Shown: piece after piece, positions 1-5,156 of the stretch
How the letters are laid out: each line of letters begins with the position of its first letter
Numbering within the stretch: position 1 is the stretch's first letter
NCBI GenBank assembly: GCA_946547205.1
Contig: CAMNPA010000119.1
Location: 1-5,156, forward strand
Reading direction: 5' to 3'
Length of the DNA: 5,156 nucleotides
From: an uncultured Selenomonadales bacterium
GTDB taxonomy: Bacteria > Bacillota > Negativicutes > Selenomonadales > Selenomonadaceae
The notes under the pieces: model-generated
Seen by the model: only the letters and a program-made list of their open reading frames with translations
Databases searched by the model: none
Told to the model about the DNA's origin: nothing
Translations under genes and position numbers: made by a program

Positions 1-49
1 CGCCCAAAACTTTTGCAGTGCGAAAATTAATTCCTGATACTTCAATCAA
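1..49 (-). CDS. Possible start of a downstream gene, cut by the left edge (hypothetical)
   Basis: A reading frame with no stop runs from a TTG codon at 49-47 to the window edge and encodes LIEVSGINFRTAKVLG. A G-rich Shine-Dalgarno-like AAGGGGG lies at 60-54 on the minus strand, only 4 nt before the TTG. That is tighter than the 7-8 nt spacing of the other AAGGGGG sites here. Another gene of this window also uses a TTG start, so the codon choice is plausible. The alternative is that this stretch is an old 3' extension of dapL, because the frame matches dapL across the flanking 9-bp direct repeat. Too little is visible to assign a family. Confidence 0.3.
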   Translation of the reverse strand, partial: MIEVSGINFRTAKVLG

Positions 50-54
50 GCGAC
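46..54. repeat. Left copy of 9-bp direct repeat TCAAGCGAC
   Basis: TCAAGCGAC occurs here and again at 156-164, on either side of the heptamer-repeat hairpin. The match is exactly 9 bp and ends on both sides. It has the form of a target-site duplication left by insertion of the intervening 101 bp (55-155). The hairpin sits asymmetrically between the copies, 10 nt from the left one and 3 nt from the right one, so the element's ends are not cleanly defined. Confidence 0.5.
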
Positions 55-64
55 CCCCTTTTTC

Positions 65-152
65 AATTAGGAATGAGAAATTAGGAATGAGGAATTAATT
101 TTTTCTGCGTTACCATTCCTAATTCCTAATTCCTAATTCCTAATTCCTAATT
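65..152. repeat. Heptamer-repeat hairpin (ATTCCTA units) at the 3' end of dapL
   Basis: The right arm holds five perfect tandem ATTCCTA units at 115-149 followed by ATTA. The left arm (65-97) is the inverted, degenerate version, built on AATTAGGAATGAG. Pairing 65-97 with 120-152 gives 30 matches out of 33, leaving a loop of about 22 nt at 98-119. Either strand could fold into a long, AT-rich stem. The dapL stop codon (151-153) lies at its base. No T-run follows the stem in the direction of dapL transcription (the next bases are GAAAAAGGGGG), so it is not a classical intrinsic terminator, although it could stabilise or define an mRNA 3' end. Interspersed heptamer repeats of this general kind are known in other bacteria; a match to a named family is not established here. 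Confidence 0.85.
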
Positions 153-1374
153 AACTCAAGCGACTGCAAGCCTCAATGGTATTCTCGCGACTGTTAAACG
201 ACGTTAAACGCAGATAACCTTCGCCGCAAGGACCAAAGCCTGCACCGGGCGTGCCGATGATGTGATGTTTTTTAAGCAACACGTCGAAAAAGTCCCAACT
301 GCTCGGAATGTCGGCAGGAGTCTTCAGCCAAATGTAAGGCGCATTAATTCCGCCGTAAGTCGTCAAGCCCGCCGCAGTCAAGCTCTCGCGAATGATTCGG
401 GCATTTTCGAGATAGTAGCTGACGAGTGCTTTAACTTGTGCCTGCCCTTCGTCGGAGTAAATCGCTTCCGCGCCGCGTTGAGTGATGTAACTGGTGCCGT
501 TGAATTTTGTCGTGTGACGACGCGCCCACAATTTTTTAAACGGAACTCGCTCGCCCGTCGACGTGGTGCCCGTCAAATTTTCGGGAATGACAATGTAGCC
601 GCAACGTGTGCCCGTGAATCCCGCCGTCTTGCTGAATGAACGAAACTCAATCGCAACGTCGCGCGCACCGTCAATTTCGTAAATGGAACGCGGAACATTT
701 TCTTCGGTGATGTAAGCGGCATAGGCGGCGTCGAAGAGAATCACGGTGTCATTTTCTTTTGCGTAGGCGACCCATTCCGTTAAAGCTGCTCTGTCAAGCG
801 TGGTGCCCGTCGGATTGTTCGGAGAGCAAAGATAAACCATGTCAACTTTTTCTGCGGGCGGTTTCGGCGAAAAATTATTCTCGGCAGTGCACGGCAGATA
901 AGTCACGCCCTCAAAATGTCCGTCGCTCTGCAAATTTCCGGTGCGTCCCGCCATAACGTTTGTATCGAGATAAACGGGATAAACGGGATCGGCGATTGCA
1001 ATTTTGCTGTCGAGAGAGAAAATTTCTTGAATGTTGCCGCAGTCGCATTTGGAGCCGTCGCTGATAAAAATTTCGTCCGCCTTAACATCAAGCCCGCGAC
1101 GTTTGTAATTGTAGTCGGCAATTTTTTCGCGCAGGAAAGAGTAGCCTTGTTCGGGACCGTAGCCGCGAAAAGTTTCGACGTTGCCCATCTCATCAGCTGC
1201 ACGTTTCATCGCGTCAATGCACACTTGCGGCAAGGGACGAGTCACGTCGCCGATACCGAGCCGAATGATTTTCGCGTCGGGATTTTCCGATTGGAACTTC
1301 GCGGCACGTTTGCCGACTTCAGAGAACAGATAACTGCCCGGCAGTTTCAAATAATTTTCGTTGACCTTCGCCAT
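151..1374 (-). CDS. dapL: LL-diaminopimelate aminotransferase
   Basis: This PLP-dependent class I/II aminotransferase converts tetrahydrodipicolinate plus glutamate into LL-2,6-diaminopimelate in one cytosolic step, bypassing the succinylase and acetylase routes to lysine and peptidoglycan. The 407-residue length is normal for the family. Family hallmarks are clear: NYLKLPGSYLFSE (7-19), RLGIGDVTRPLP (38-49), GYGPEQGY (71-78), DPVYPVYLDTNVMAGR (129-144), SPNNPTG (184-190), FDAAYAAYI with Asp215 placed to contact the PLP ring nitrogen, and SFSKTAGFTGTRC (246-258), in which Lys249 is the expected Schiff-base lysine. GTPGAGFGPCGEGYLRL (374-390) closes the C-terminal domain. The ATG start has AGGAGG at 1385-1390 with a 10-nt spacer. 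It lies 37 bp after purB and is probably co-transcribed. The C-terminus (EACSRLS) may be trimmed or altered by a few residues, because its stop codon lies in a repeat element. Confidence 0.96.
   Translation of the reverse strand: MAKVNENYLKLPGSYLFSEVGKRAAKFQSENPDAKIIRLGIGDVTRPLPQVCIDAMKRAADEMGNVETFRGYGPEQGYSFLREKIADYNYKRRGLDVKADEIFISDGSKCDCGNIQEIFSLDSKIAIADPVYPVYLDTNVMAGRTGNLQSDGHFEGVTYLPCTAENNFSPKPPAEKVDMVYLCSPNNPTGTTLDRAALTEWVAYAKENDTVILFDAAYAAYITEENVPRSIYEIDGARDVAIEFRSFSKTAGFTGTRCGYIVIPENLTGTTSTGERVPFKKLWARRHTTKFNGTSYITQRGAEAIYSDEGQAQVKALVSYYLENARIIRESLTAAGLTTYGGINAPYIWLKTPADIPSSWDFFDVLLKKHHIIGTPGAGFGPCGEGYLRLTSFNSRENTIEACSRLS
156..164. repeat. Right copy of 9-bp direct repeat TCAAGCGAC, inside the dapL C-terminus
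   Basis: This second copy of the 9-bp word lies in the last codons of dapL, where the minus-strand CGC TTG encodes Arg-Leu just before the final Ser and stop. The copy at 46-54 has the same CGC TTG in the same codon phase relative to the open frame downstream. The pair is therefore compatible with an insertion that split a once continuous frame. Confidence 0.5.
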
Positions 1375-1384
1375 TTAAATAATT

Positions 1385-1390
1385 CCTCCT
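1385..1390 (-). promoter_or_regulatory. Ribosome binding site of dapL (AGGAGG)
   Basis: A canonical AGGAGG lies 10 nt before the dapL ATG, within the 37-bp purB-dapL gap (1375-1411). That gap shows no other signal and no clear promoter. The site supports the ATG at 1374 as the start. Confidence 0.8.
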
Positions 1391-1411
1391 AGTTTCATTT
1401 CGATTTGCAGT

Positions 1412-2704
1412 TTACAAGCCGAAACGTTCAAAAATCATATCAACATTGCGCAAGAAAAATTTGTAGTCGAAACACGCGGCAATTTCTTCTGCGCTAAGAT
1501 ATTTCGTGATGTCCGGGTCGTTGGCGACGTTCGATTGAAAATCCTCGCCGTCAAGCCAACGTTTCATTGCGTTGCGCTGAATCCATTTATAAGCGTCCTC
1601 GCGAAGAACTCCTTTGCCGACAATCTCAAGCATGAGCCGTTGACTGTAAATCAAGCCGCCCGTGCGATTCATATTATGAATCATTGCGTCGGGATAGACA
1701 AGCAGTTTATCTACAATGTTTGTGATTTTGCGCGTGCAATAGTCAACGTTAATCGTCGAGTCGGGCAAAATGACGCGTTCAACGGAACTGTGGCTGATGT
1801 CGCGTTCGTGCCAAAGAGTGATGTCTTCCATTGCGGCGACGGCATTTCCGCGAACAAGTCTTGCCATTCCCGCGACGCGTTCACAATTTATCGGGTTGCG
1901 TTTGTGCGGCATTGCGGACGAGCCTTTTTGTCCGGGCGAAAAATATTCTTCAGCCTCGCGAATGTCGGTGCGTTGAAGGTTGCGAATCTCGGTCGCGATT
2001 TTTTCCAGAGTGCTCGCCACGAGTGCAAGCGTCGTCATATATTCGGCATGGCGGTCGCGTTGAATAACCTGCGTTGCAAGTCTTACGGGCGTCAAGTCGA
2101 GTTTTTGGCAGACGAGCTCTTCAATGCGCGGGTCAATGTTTGAGTAAGTGCCGACTGCTCCGCTTAACTTGCCGACGCTGACAATTTTTTTAGCATGTTC
2201 CACGCGTTCAATGTCACGTTCAACTTCCGCGCTCCAAAGCAAAAGTTTAAGCCCGAAAGTCATCGGTTCAGCGTGAATGCCGTGCGTTCTGCCAATGCAA
2301 GCCGTGTGTTTGAATTCGACTGCGCGGCGGCGTAAAACTTCGCGGAACTTTTTCAAGTCGTCAAGGATAATTTCGGCGGAACGTTTCATCATCAAGCAAA
2401 TCGCCGTGTCCTTAACGTCGCTGGAAGTCAAGCCCTTGTGAATGTATTTTGAATCTTCGCCGACGTATTCGCCGACGCACGTCAAAAAGGCAATAATGTC
2501 GTGGTGCGTGACGGCTTCGATCTCGTGAATGCGTTCGAGATTGAAATTTGCTTTGGCGCGAATGTTCTGCGCGGCGGCAACGGGAATTTCTCCGAGTTCA
2601 GCCATTGCGTCACATGCGGCAAGCTCCACGTCAAGAATCGTCTGCCATTCGTTTTCAATCGACCAGAGCTTTCCCATTTCCGGCAAAGTATATCGTTCAA
2701 TCAT
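1412..2704 (-). CDS. purB: Adenylosuccinate lyase
   Basis: PurB is a cytosolic homotetramer of the fumarase/aspartase superfamily. It removes fumarate twice in purine synthesis: from SAICAR to give AICAR, and from adenylosuccinate to give AMP. The 430-residue length fits the shorter Bacillus-type enzymes. Visible family features are the N-terminal substrate-binding ERYTLPEM (3-10), HHD (67-69), TSSD (93-96), GRTHGIHAEP (138-147) carrying the conserved His141, and the superfamily signature GSSAMPHKRNP (261-271) on the flexible catalytic loop with its serine pair at 262-263. WHERDISHSS (298-307) follows. The ATG is preceded by AAAGGAGG at 2712-2719 with a 7-nt spacer, 21 bp after the glycosyltransferase stop. 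Its neighbours are not other purine genes, which is unusual, since purB often sits with them in Firmicutes. All key motifs are intact. Confidence 0.97.
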   Translation of the reverse strand: MIERYTLPEMGKLWSIENEWQTILDVELAACDAMAELGEIPVAAAQNIRAKANFNLERIHEIEAVTHHDIIAFLTCVGEYVGEDSKYIHKGLTSSDVKDTAICLMMKRSAEIILDDLKKFREVLRRRAVEFKHTACIGRTHGIHAEPMTFGLKLLLWSAEVERDIERVEHAKKIVSVGKLSGAVGTYSNIDPRIEELVCQKLDLTPVRLATQVIQRDRHAEYMTTLALVASTLEKIATEIRNLQRTDIREAEEYFSPGQKGSSAMPHKRNPINCERVAGMARLVRGNAVAAMEDITLWHERDISHSSVERVILPDSTINVDYCTRKITNIVDKLLVYPDAMIHNMNRTGGLIYSQRLMLEIVGKGVLREDAYKWIQRNAMKRWLDGEDFQSNVANDPDITKYLSAEEIAACFDYKFFLRNVDMIFERFGL

Positions 2705-2711
2705 TTAAAAG

Positions 2712-2719
2712 CCTCCTTT
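2712..2719 (-). promoter_or_regulatory. Ribosome binding site of purB (AAAGGAGG)
   Basis: A strong canonical AAAGGAGG lies 7 nt before the purB ATG, in the 21-bp gap after the glycosyltransferase gene. It contrasts with the AAGGGGG sites used by the two genes upstream. Confidence 0.8.
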
Positions 2720-2725
2720 AATCGG

Positions 2726-3880
2726 TCAATCCATTTTTATATCGAACAGCTCAATCAAATCAAGCGGCTCGTTTTTTTGCGGCGGCGGAAGTGTTTGTTC
2801 AGCCGGAACCGGTTTTTCAGCCGGAATTAATTTATCAACAGGACGTTTCACTTGCAGGACGTGCGCCCAATGAAAAAGGAACGTCAAAAAAGCGTAGTCC
2901 GCGCCGAAATGTTTTTTGAAAGCCTCTTCGACGGCTTGATTGAGTTCCGGCGTGATGCCTTTCTTATAAACGTTGTTGCGCTTGATTCGCCACTGATCCA
3001 ACTTGGTTAAGAAAGAACTTCGCGCGAGATATTGACGCTCTTTGTTGTCGCGGAAGAATTCTTCGCGAGCAAAATACTCTTCCAAATTTCGGGACAGCTT
3101 AATCGTTACGTCGATAAATTTCGTGACGCGTTCAGGCGGAACTTTTGCGTTGGAAAGTGAATCTTCGGAGTCGCGGCGAATGCAAAACGGATCGAGCGTC
3201 TTGACGAAAACTTTAGCCTTGAGAATCCAATTCAGCGTAAAAAATCTGTTGCCGGACAAAATGCCTTCGCCGTATTCCAAAAACCAAATGTCGTTGTCGG
3301 CGAGAAATTTCCTGTTGAAAATGTTGTATTGCGCGTCGATGAACGTTGAGCCGTCAAGCCACTCATTGAAACGCAATTCCAAATCGTTCGGCACGAGTTC
3401 AGTCTTATCGGCGTGCAAGTCGGAATAAGTGCAGTTCAGTTGCTTATTGTGCTCAATCTTAAGTTTCGTGCCTTCCGCAATGATTCCGTCGGTATCGGTG
3501 ATGAAATGCGTTTGGCTGTGAACAACATCGGCTTTATATTTTTCGGCGGCAGTGTACATTTGCTCCAGTGCGTGCGGCAACCAAACATCGTCGCTGTGCA
3601 GAATCATAACATATTCGCCGGTCGCTTCTCTCAAAAGTCTGTTGTCGGTCGGAAATTCGCCGAGATTTTTTTCATTGCGACGAAGTTTTATTTTGCCCGC
3701 CGCGATTTGTTTGGCGTAACGTTCCGCGACAAAATCGGCAGATTCATCGGTGGAGCCGTCGTCGCGAATGATTAACTCAAAATCTTGGAACGTCTGATTT
3801 AGTACGCTGTCAACGCACTGTTCGATATAATGCTTGCGATTGTACAGCGGAATAAGCACGGAAACTTTCGGCGCGTCCAT
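2726..3880 (-). CDS. Family 2 glycosyltransferase (GT-A fold) with proline-rich tail
   Basis: The protein probably transfers a sugar from a nucleotide-sugar donor to a surface glycan or protein acceptor in the cytoplasm; donor and acceptor cannot be read from the sequence. Residues 5-110 form a typical GT2 nucleotide-binding domain: VSVLIPLYNRKHYIEQCVDS (6-25), the QTFQDFELIIRDDGSTD segment with acidic DDGS (40-43), NLGEFPTDNRLLREATGEY (72-90) and the metal-binding DxD-like HSDD (95-98). The middle part (about 170-244) carries the acceptor-side features and ends in a CIRRDSEDSLSN segment (233-244), typical of GT2 proteins. From about residue 345 there is a low-complexity Pro/Lys/Glu tail with a PAEKPV-PAEQTL duplication, ending in an acidic/hydrophobic PLDLIELFDIKMD. 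No membrane segment is apparent. The ATG start has AAGGGGG overlapping the previous stop codon, 12 bp after the exported-protein gene. The catalytic fold is sure; the role is not. Confidence 0.9.
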   Translation of the reverse strand: MDAPKVSVLIPLYNRKHYIEQCVDSVLNQTFQDFELIIRDDGSTDESADFVAERYAKQIAAGKIKLRRNEKNLGEFPTDNRLLREATGEYVMILHSDDVWLPHALEQMYTAAEKYKADVVHSQTHFITDTDGIIAEGTKLKIEHNKQLNCTYSDLHADKTELVPNDLELRFNEWLDGSTFIDAQYNIFNRKFLADNDIWFLEYGEGILSGNRFFTLNWILKAKVFVKTLDPFCIRRDSEDSLSNAKVPPERVTKFIDVTIKLSRNLEEYFAREEFFRDNKERQYLARSSFLTKLDQWRIKRNNVYKKGITPELNQAVEEAFKKHFGADYAFLTFLFHWAHVLQVKRPVDKLIPAEKPVPAEQTLPPPQKNEPLDLIELFDIKMD

Positions 3881-3887
3881 AAAAATT

Positions 3888-3894
3888 CCCCCTT
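3888..3894 (-). promoter_or_regulatory. Ribosome binding site of the glycosyltransferase, overlapping the previous stop codon
   Basis: AAGGGGG lies 7 nt before the ATG at 3880. Its AA is part of the TAA stop codon of the preceding gene (3893-3895), so termination and re-initiation are nearly adjacent. Coupled translation of the two genes is likely. Confidence 0.7.
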
Positions 3895-4807
3895 ACAAGT
3901 CAATGTAATAATATCGTGACAGCTCCACGAGTTCATCGGCGACGAGCGAATAAAATCCCGCGAACGACAAATTTTCTGACCGCGCAGAGAAAGTGTATTG
4001 ACCGACTGCCCAAGCCGCGACGTGTTGAGTGTCTGAAATTTTGGCAATGTAAATCGTCGTGCCGGTGGTGTTGTCAACGCGCCATTTAACGCCCGTGACG
4101 CCGCTGATGTCCTGCAATTCCTCGCCCGCAACGCGTTTATGAGTTCTCACAGCCAAAGAAACAGTCGTTTCCCATCTGCGCCCGTAACGAACTTCAACAA
4201 TGTTTTCTCCTGCCGAAATGCCCGTTATCTCGTAGCCGGACTTGCGCGGCATGTACAGCGGAATAAAATGCACCGTGCGCGTGACTTCGATAAAACTTGC
4301 GTAGATTCGTTTTTGCGTCGGCAAGTTGCCGTTGCTGGTCGGTTCAATTTTTTTTGGTTGCGCGGTTGATGTCGGTTGCGGCGTCGGTTGCGTTTGCGGT
4401 GTTATCGGTTGCGGCGATGGCTTATCGATTTTCGGCGGCGTTATCGGTTGCGGCTTAGGTGTCGGCTCGCTCGGTTGAATGACGATTGCTTCTTCAGTGC
4501 GCGGCTGAACTTTTTGTTTCGCATTTTCGCGCAGGATACGTTCATTTTCTTTTTCCTTTTCTTTACGCATCTGCTTGAGTTTTTTCTTGCGTTCCTTGAT
4601 TTCTTTGTCGGTCTCCTGCGATTGTTTGGTTGTGATGCTGTCGGTCAGCGCGGGATTTATTTTGTCGAGTTGCTCTTTGTCTTTGGACTTTTCTTGCTCC
4701 GCCGCGATCATTGCAAGTTCTCTGTCTTCTTCCGCCGCGTAACCTGCACACGGAAATTGAATTGCCGCCAAAATCATCAGCACGGCGAATTTCTTGGCAA
4801 ACTTCAA
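3893..4807 (-). CDS. Unrecognised exported protein: helical stalk, Pro/Thr linker, C-terminal domain
   Basis: I do not recognise this 304-residue protein. Residues 1-24 form a signal peptide: KFAKK basic start, hydrophobic VLMILAAI core, then CAGYAA with likely cleavage near residue 24 or 25. There is no good lipobox, because Cys20 sits in FPC. Residues 26-100 are highly charged and helix-prone, with a Lys/Glu stretch at about 68-98 that could be a coiled coil. Residues 111-158 are Pro/Thr/Gln-rich with PQPITP repeated 13 residues apart (119-124 and 132-137). Residues 166-304 look like a folded, probably beta-rich domain containing RYGRRWETTVSLAVRT and ending in an aromatic SRYYYIDL. The layout suggests a periplasmic or surface protein spanning wall or envelope space. 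The start is TTG at 4807-4805, chosen because AAGGGGG lies 8 nt upstream and because it supplies the basic end of the signal peptide. It sits between two close neighbours, probably in one operon with the glycosyltransferase. Confidence 0.8.
   Translation of the reverse strand: MKFAKKFAVLMILAAIQFPCAGYAAEEDRELAMIAAEQEKSKDKEQLDKINPALTDSITTKQSQETDKEIKERKKKLKQMRKEKEKENERILRENAKQKVQPRTEEAIVIQPSEPTPKPQPITPPKIDKPSPQPITPQTQPTPQPTSTAQPKKIEPTSNGNLPTQKRIYASFIEVTRTVHFIPLYMPRKSGYEITGISAGENIVEVRYGRRWETTVSLAVRTHKRVAGEELQDISGVTGVKWRVDNTTGTTIYIAKISDTQHVAAWAVGQYTFSARSENLSFAGFYSLVADELVELSRYYYIDL
4401..4454 (-). repeat. 15-bp direct repeat encoding PQPITP in the proline-rich linker
   Basis: GTTATCGGTTGCGGC (plus-strand reading) occurs exactly at 4401-4415 and again at 4440-4454, a period of 39 bp or 13 codons. 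Looser GGTTGCG units lie on either side. It underlies the repeated PQPITP of the exported protein and suggests that the linker grew by in-frame duplication. Confidence 0.75.
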
Positions 4808-4815
4808 AAAATATT

Positions 4816-4822
4816 CCCCCTT
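4816..4822 (-). promoter_or_regulatory. Ribosome binding site that supports the TTG start, overlapping the previous stop codon
   Basis: AAGGGGG lies 8 nt before the TTG at 4807, and its AA belongs to the TAA stop (4821-4823) of the gene upstream. The 11-bp word TAAGGGGGAAT is identical to that at the next junction (3885-3895). This site decides the start of the exported protein. Confidence 0.7.
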
Positions 4823-5156
4823 ATGAATTGCTCAACTCTTGAGTAAGAATTTCATGTTGACGGCTCACGCGGTCGACGAAAAATTTTTTCTGCTTATCGT
4901 CGGCAAGGCGCATGTCAATCAGAAATTCTTTGAGCAGATTGAAATTGAATTTAATCGTGTCGCTGTGGAGCATCGGGAAAATTTCCGCCAAAATTTTTTC
5001 CGCACGAATGAGTTCGGCAATGTATTCGTCAAGGCAAGGATTTTTCTTCTTGCGCGACGCGGAATTGAATTTTTTCATAACATCGGGCAACTTGTCAATG
5101 ACTTGATTCACGGCGGAAAATTTTTCGTCGAATTGACCTTGCGGCGTGTGAAGTCT
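4821..5156 (-). CDS. Unrecognised charged helical protein, 5' end outside the window
   Basis: The frame stays open from the right edge to the TAA at 4823-4821, giving 111 visible residues with the N-terminus missing. A GTG at 5111 could serve as a start, but nothing like a ribosome binding site precedes it (the bases before it are AAATTTTCCGCC). The 15 codons before it are also open, so a longer gene is more likely. The product is rich in Lys, Glu, Asp and Leu and is probably mostly alpha-helical, for example DEYIAELIRAEKILAEIF and FNLLKEFLIDMRLADDKQKK. No signal peptide, membrane segment or known motif is visible in this part. Its stop codon overlaps the ribosome binding site of the exported-protein gene 13 bp downstream, so the two are probably translated in a coupled way. 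No function is assigned. Confidence 0.65.
   Translation of the reverse strand, partial: RLHTPQGQFDEKFSAVNQVIDKLPDVMKKFNSASRKKKNPCLDEYIAELIRAEKILAEIFPMLHSDTIKFNFNLLKEFLIDMRLADDKQKKFFVDRVSRQHEILTQELSNS

Noticed and set aside
115..149. Tandem array as a CRISPR or a replication iteron
   Set aside because: The 7-bp units abut without spacers, and no cas or rep gene is present.
65..152. Hairpin as a Rho-independent terminator for dapL
   Set aside because: The stem is AT-rich, and the bases after it in the direction of transcription are GAAAAAGGGGG rather than a U-run, so it lacks the key feature.
916..1392. 158-codon open frame on the plus strand
   Set aside because: It is antisense to the well-supported dapL and has no sensible product.
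1535..2143. 202-codon open frame on the plus strand
   Set aside because: It lies fully antisense to purB, whose motifs are intact, and its product has no recognisable features. Long antisense frames are expected from the codon bias here.
3893..4807. TonB-like identity for the exported protein
   Set aside because: The proline-rich linker recalls TonB, but the N-terminus looks like a cleavable signal rather than an anchor, and I see no TonB C-terminal motif.
4376..4846. 156-codon plus-strand frame rich in Arg and Phe
   Set aside because: Its odd composition is the mirror image of the Pro/Thr linker and Lys/Glu stalk of the exported protein on the other strand.
4821..5111. Short complete gene starting at GTG 5111
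   Set aside because: There is no ribosome binding site before the GTG, and the frame stays open to the window edge, so a partial longer gene is more likely.
1..5156. A novel defence, mobile or multi-gene system
   Set aside because: Three of the five larger genes are well-known enzyme families, and no transposase, nuclease, toxin or phage feature is visible.

Overview
The window reads as a compact, single-strand stretch of a bacterial chromosome. All supported genes lie on the minus strand, so transcription runs from the right edge toward the left. Gaps between the complete genes are only 12 to 37 bp, and I see no promoter or conventional terminator inside. The best guess for the host is an anaerobic, Gram-negative-walled Firmicute of the Negativicutes (Selenomonas-like). 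That rests on the use of the LL-diaminopimelate aminotransferase route to lysine and meso-diaminopimelate, on PurB and glycosyltransferase sequences that look Selenomonad-like from memory, and on AGGAGG/AAGGGGG ribosome binding sites. It is an inference, not a search result.

Layout in transcription order (right to left): (1) 5156-4821, the 3' part of an unrecognised helical, charged protein cut by the window edge; (2) 4807-3893, an unrecognised exported protein with a TTG start, made of a signal peptide, a Lys/Glu-rich helical stalk, a Pro/Thr-rich linker and a C-terminal probably beta-rich domain; (3) 3880-2726, a family 2 glycosyltransferase with a proline-rich tail; (4) 2704-1412, adenylosuccinate lyase (purB); (5) 1374-151, LL-diaminopimelate aminotransferase (dapL); (6) a heptamer-repeat hairpin at about 65-152 that overlaps the dapL stop codon; (7) 49-1, a possible start of a further gene running off the left edge.

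Functionally, purB (purine synthesis) and dapL (lysine and peptidoglycan precursor) are housekeeping enzymes. The three genes ahead of them look like an envelope or surface-glycan related group. The two groups also differ in ribosome binding site: TAAGGGGGAAT fused to the preceding stop codon ahead of the exported protein and the glycosyltransferase, against canonical AGGAGG ahead of purB and dapL. This suggests that two modules were joined, though they may now be co-transcribed.

The most interesting sequence-level observation is at the left end. An imperfect hairpin built of ATTCCTA heptamers provides the dapL stop codon, and the region is flanked by an exact 9-bp direct repeat (46-54 and 156-164). 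Deleting one copy plus the intervening DNA would join the dapL frame to the open frame that runs off the left edge. This looks like insertion of a small non-coding repeat element at the 3' end of dapL. I found no CRISPR array, tRNA, rRNA, transposase or defence system, and nothing I would call an undescribed multi-gene system.
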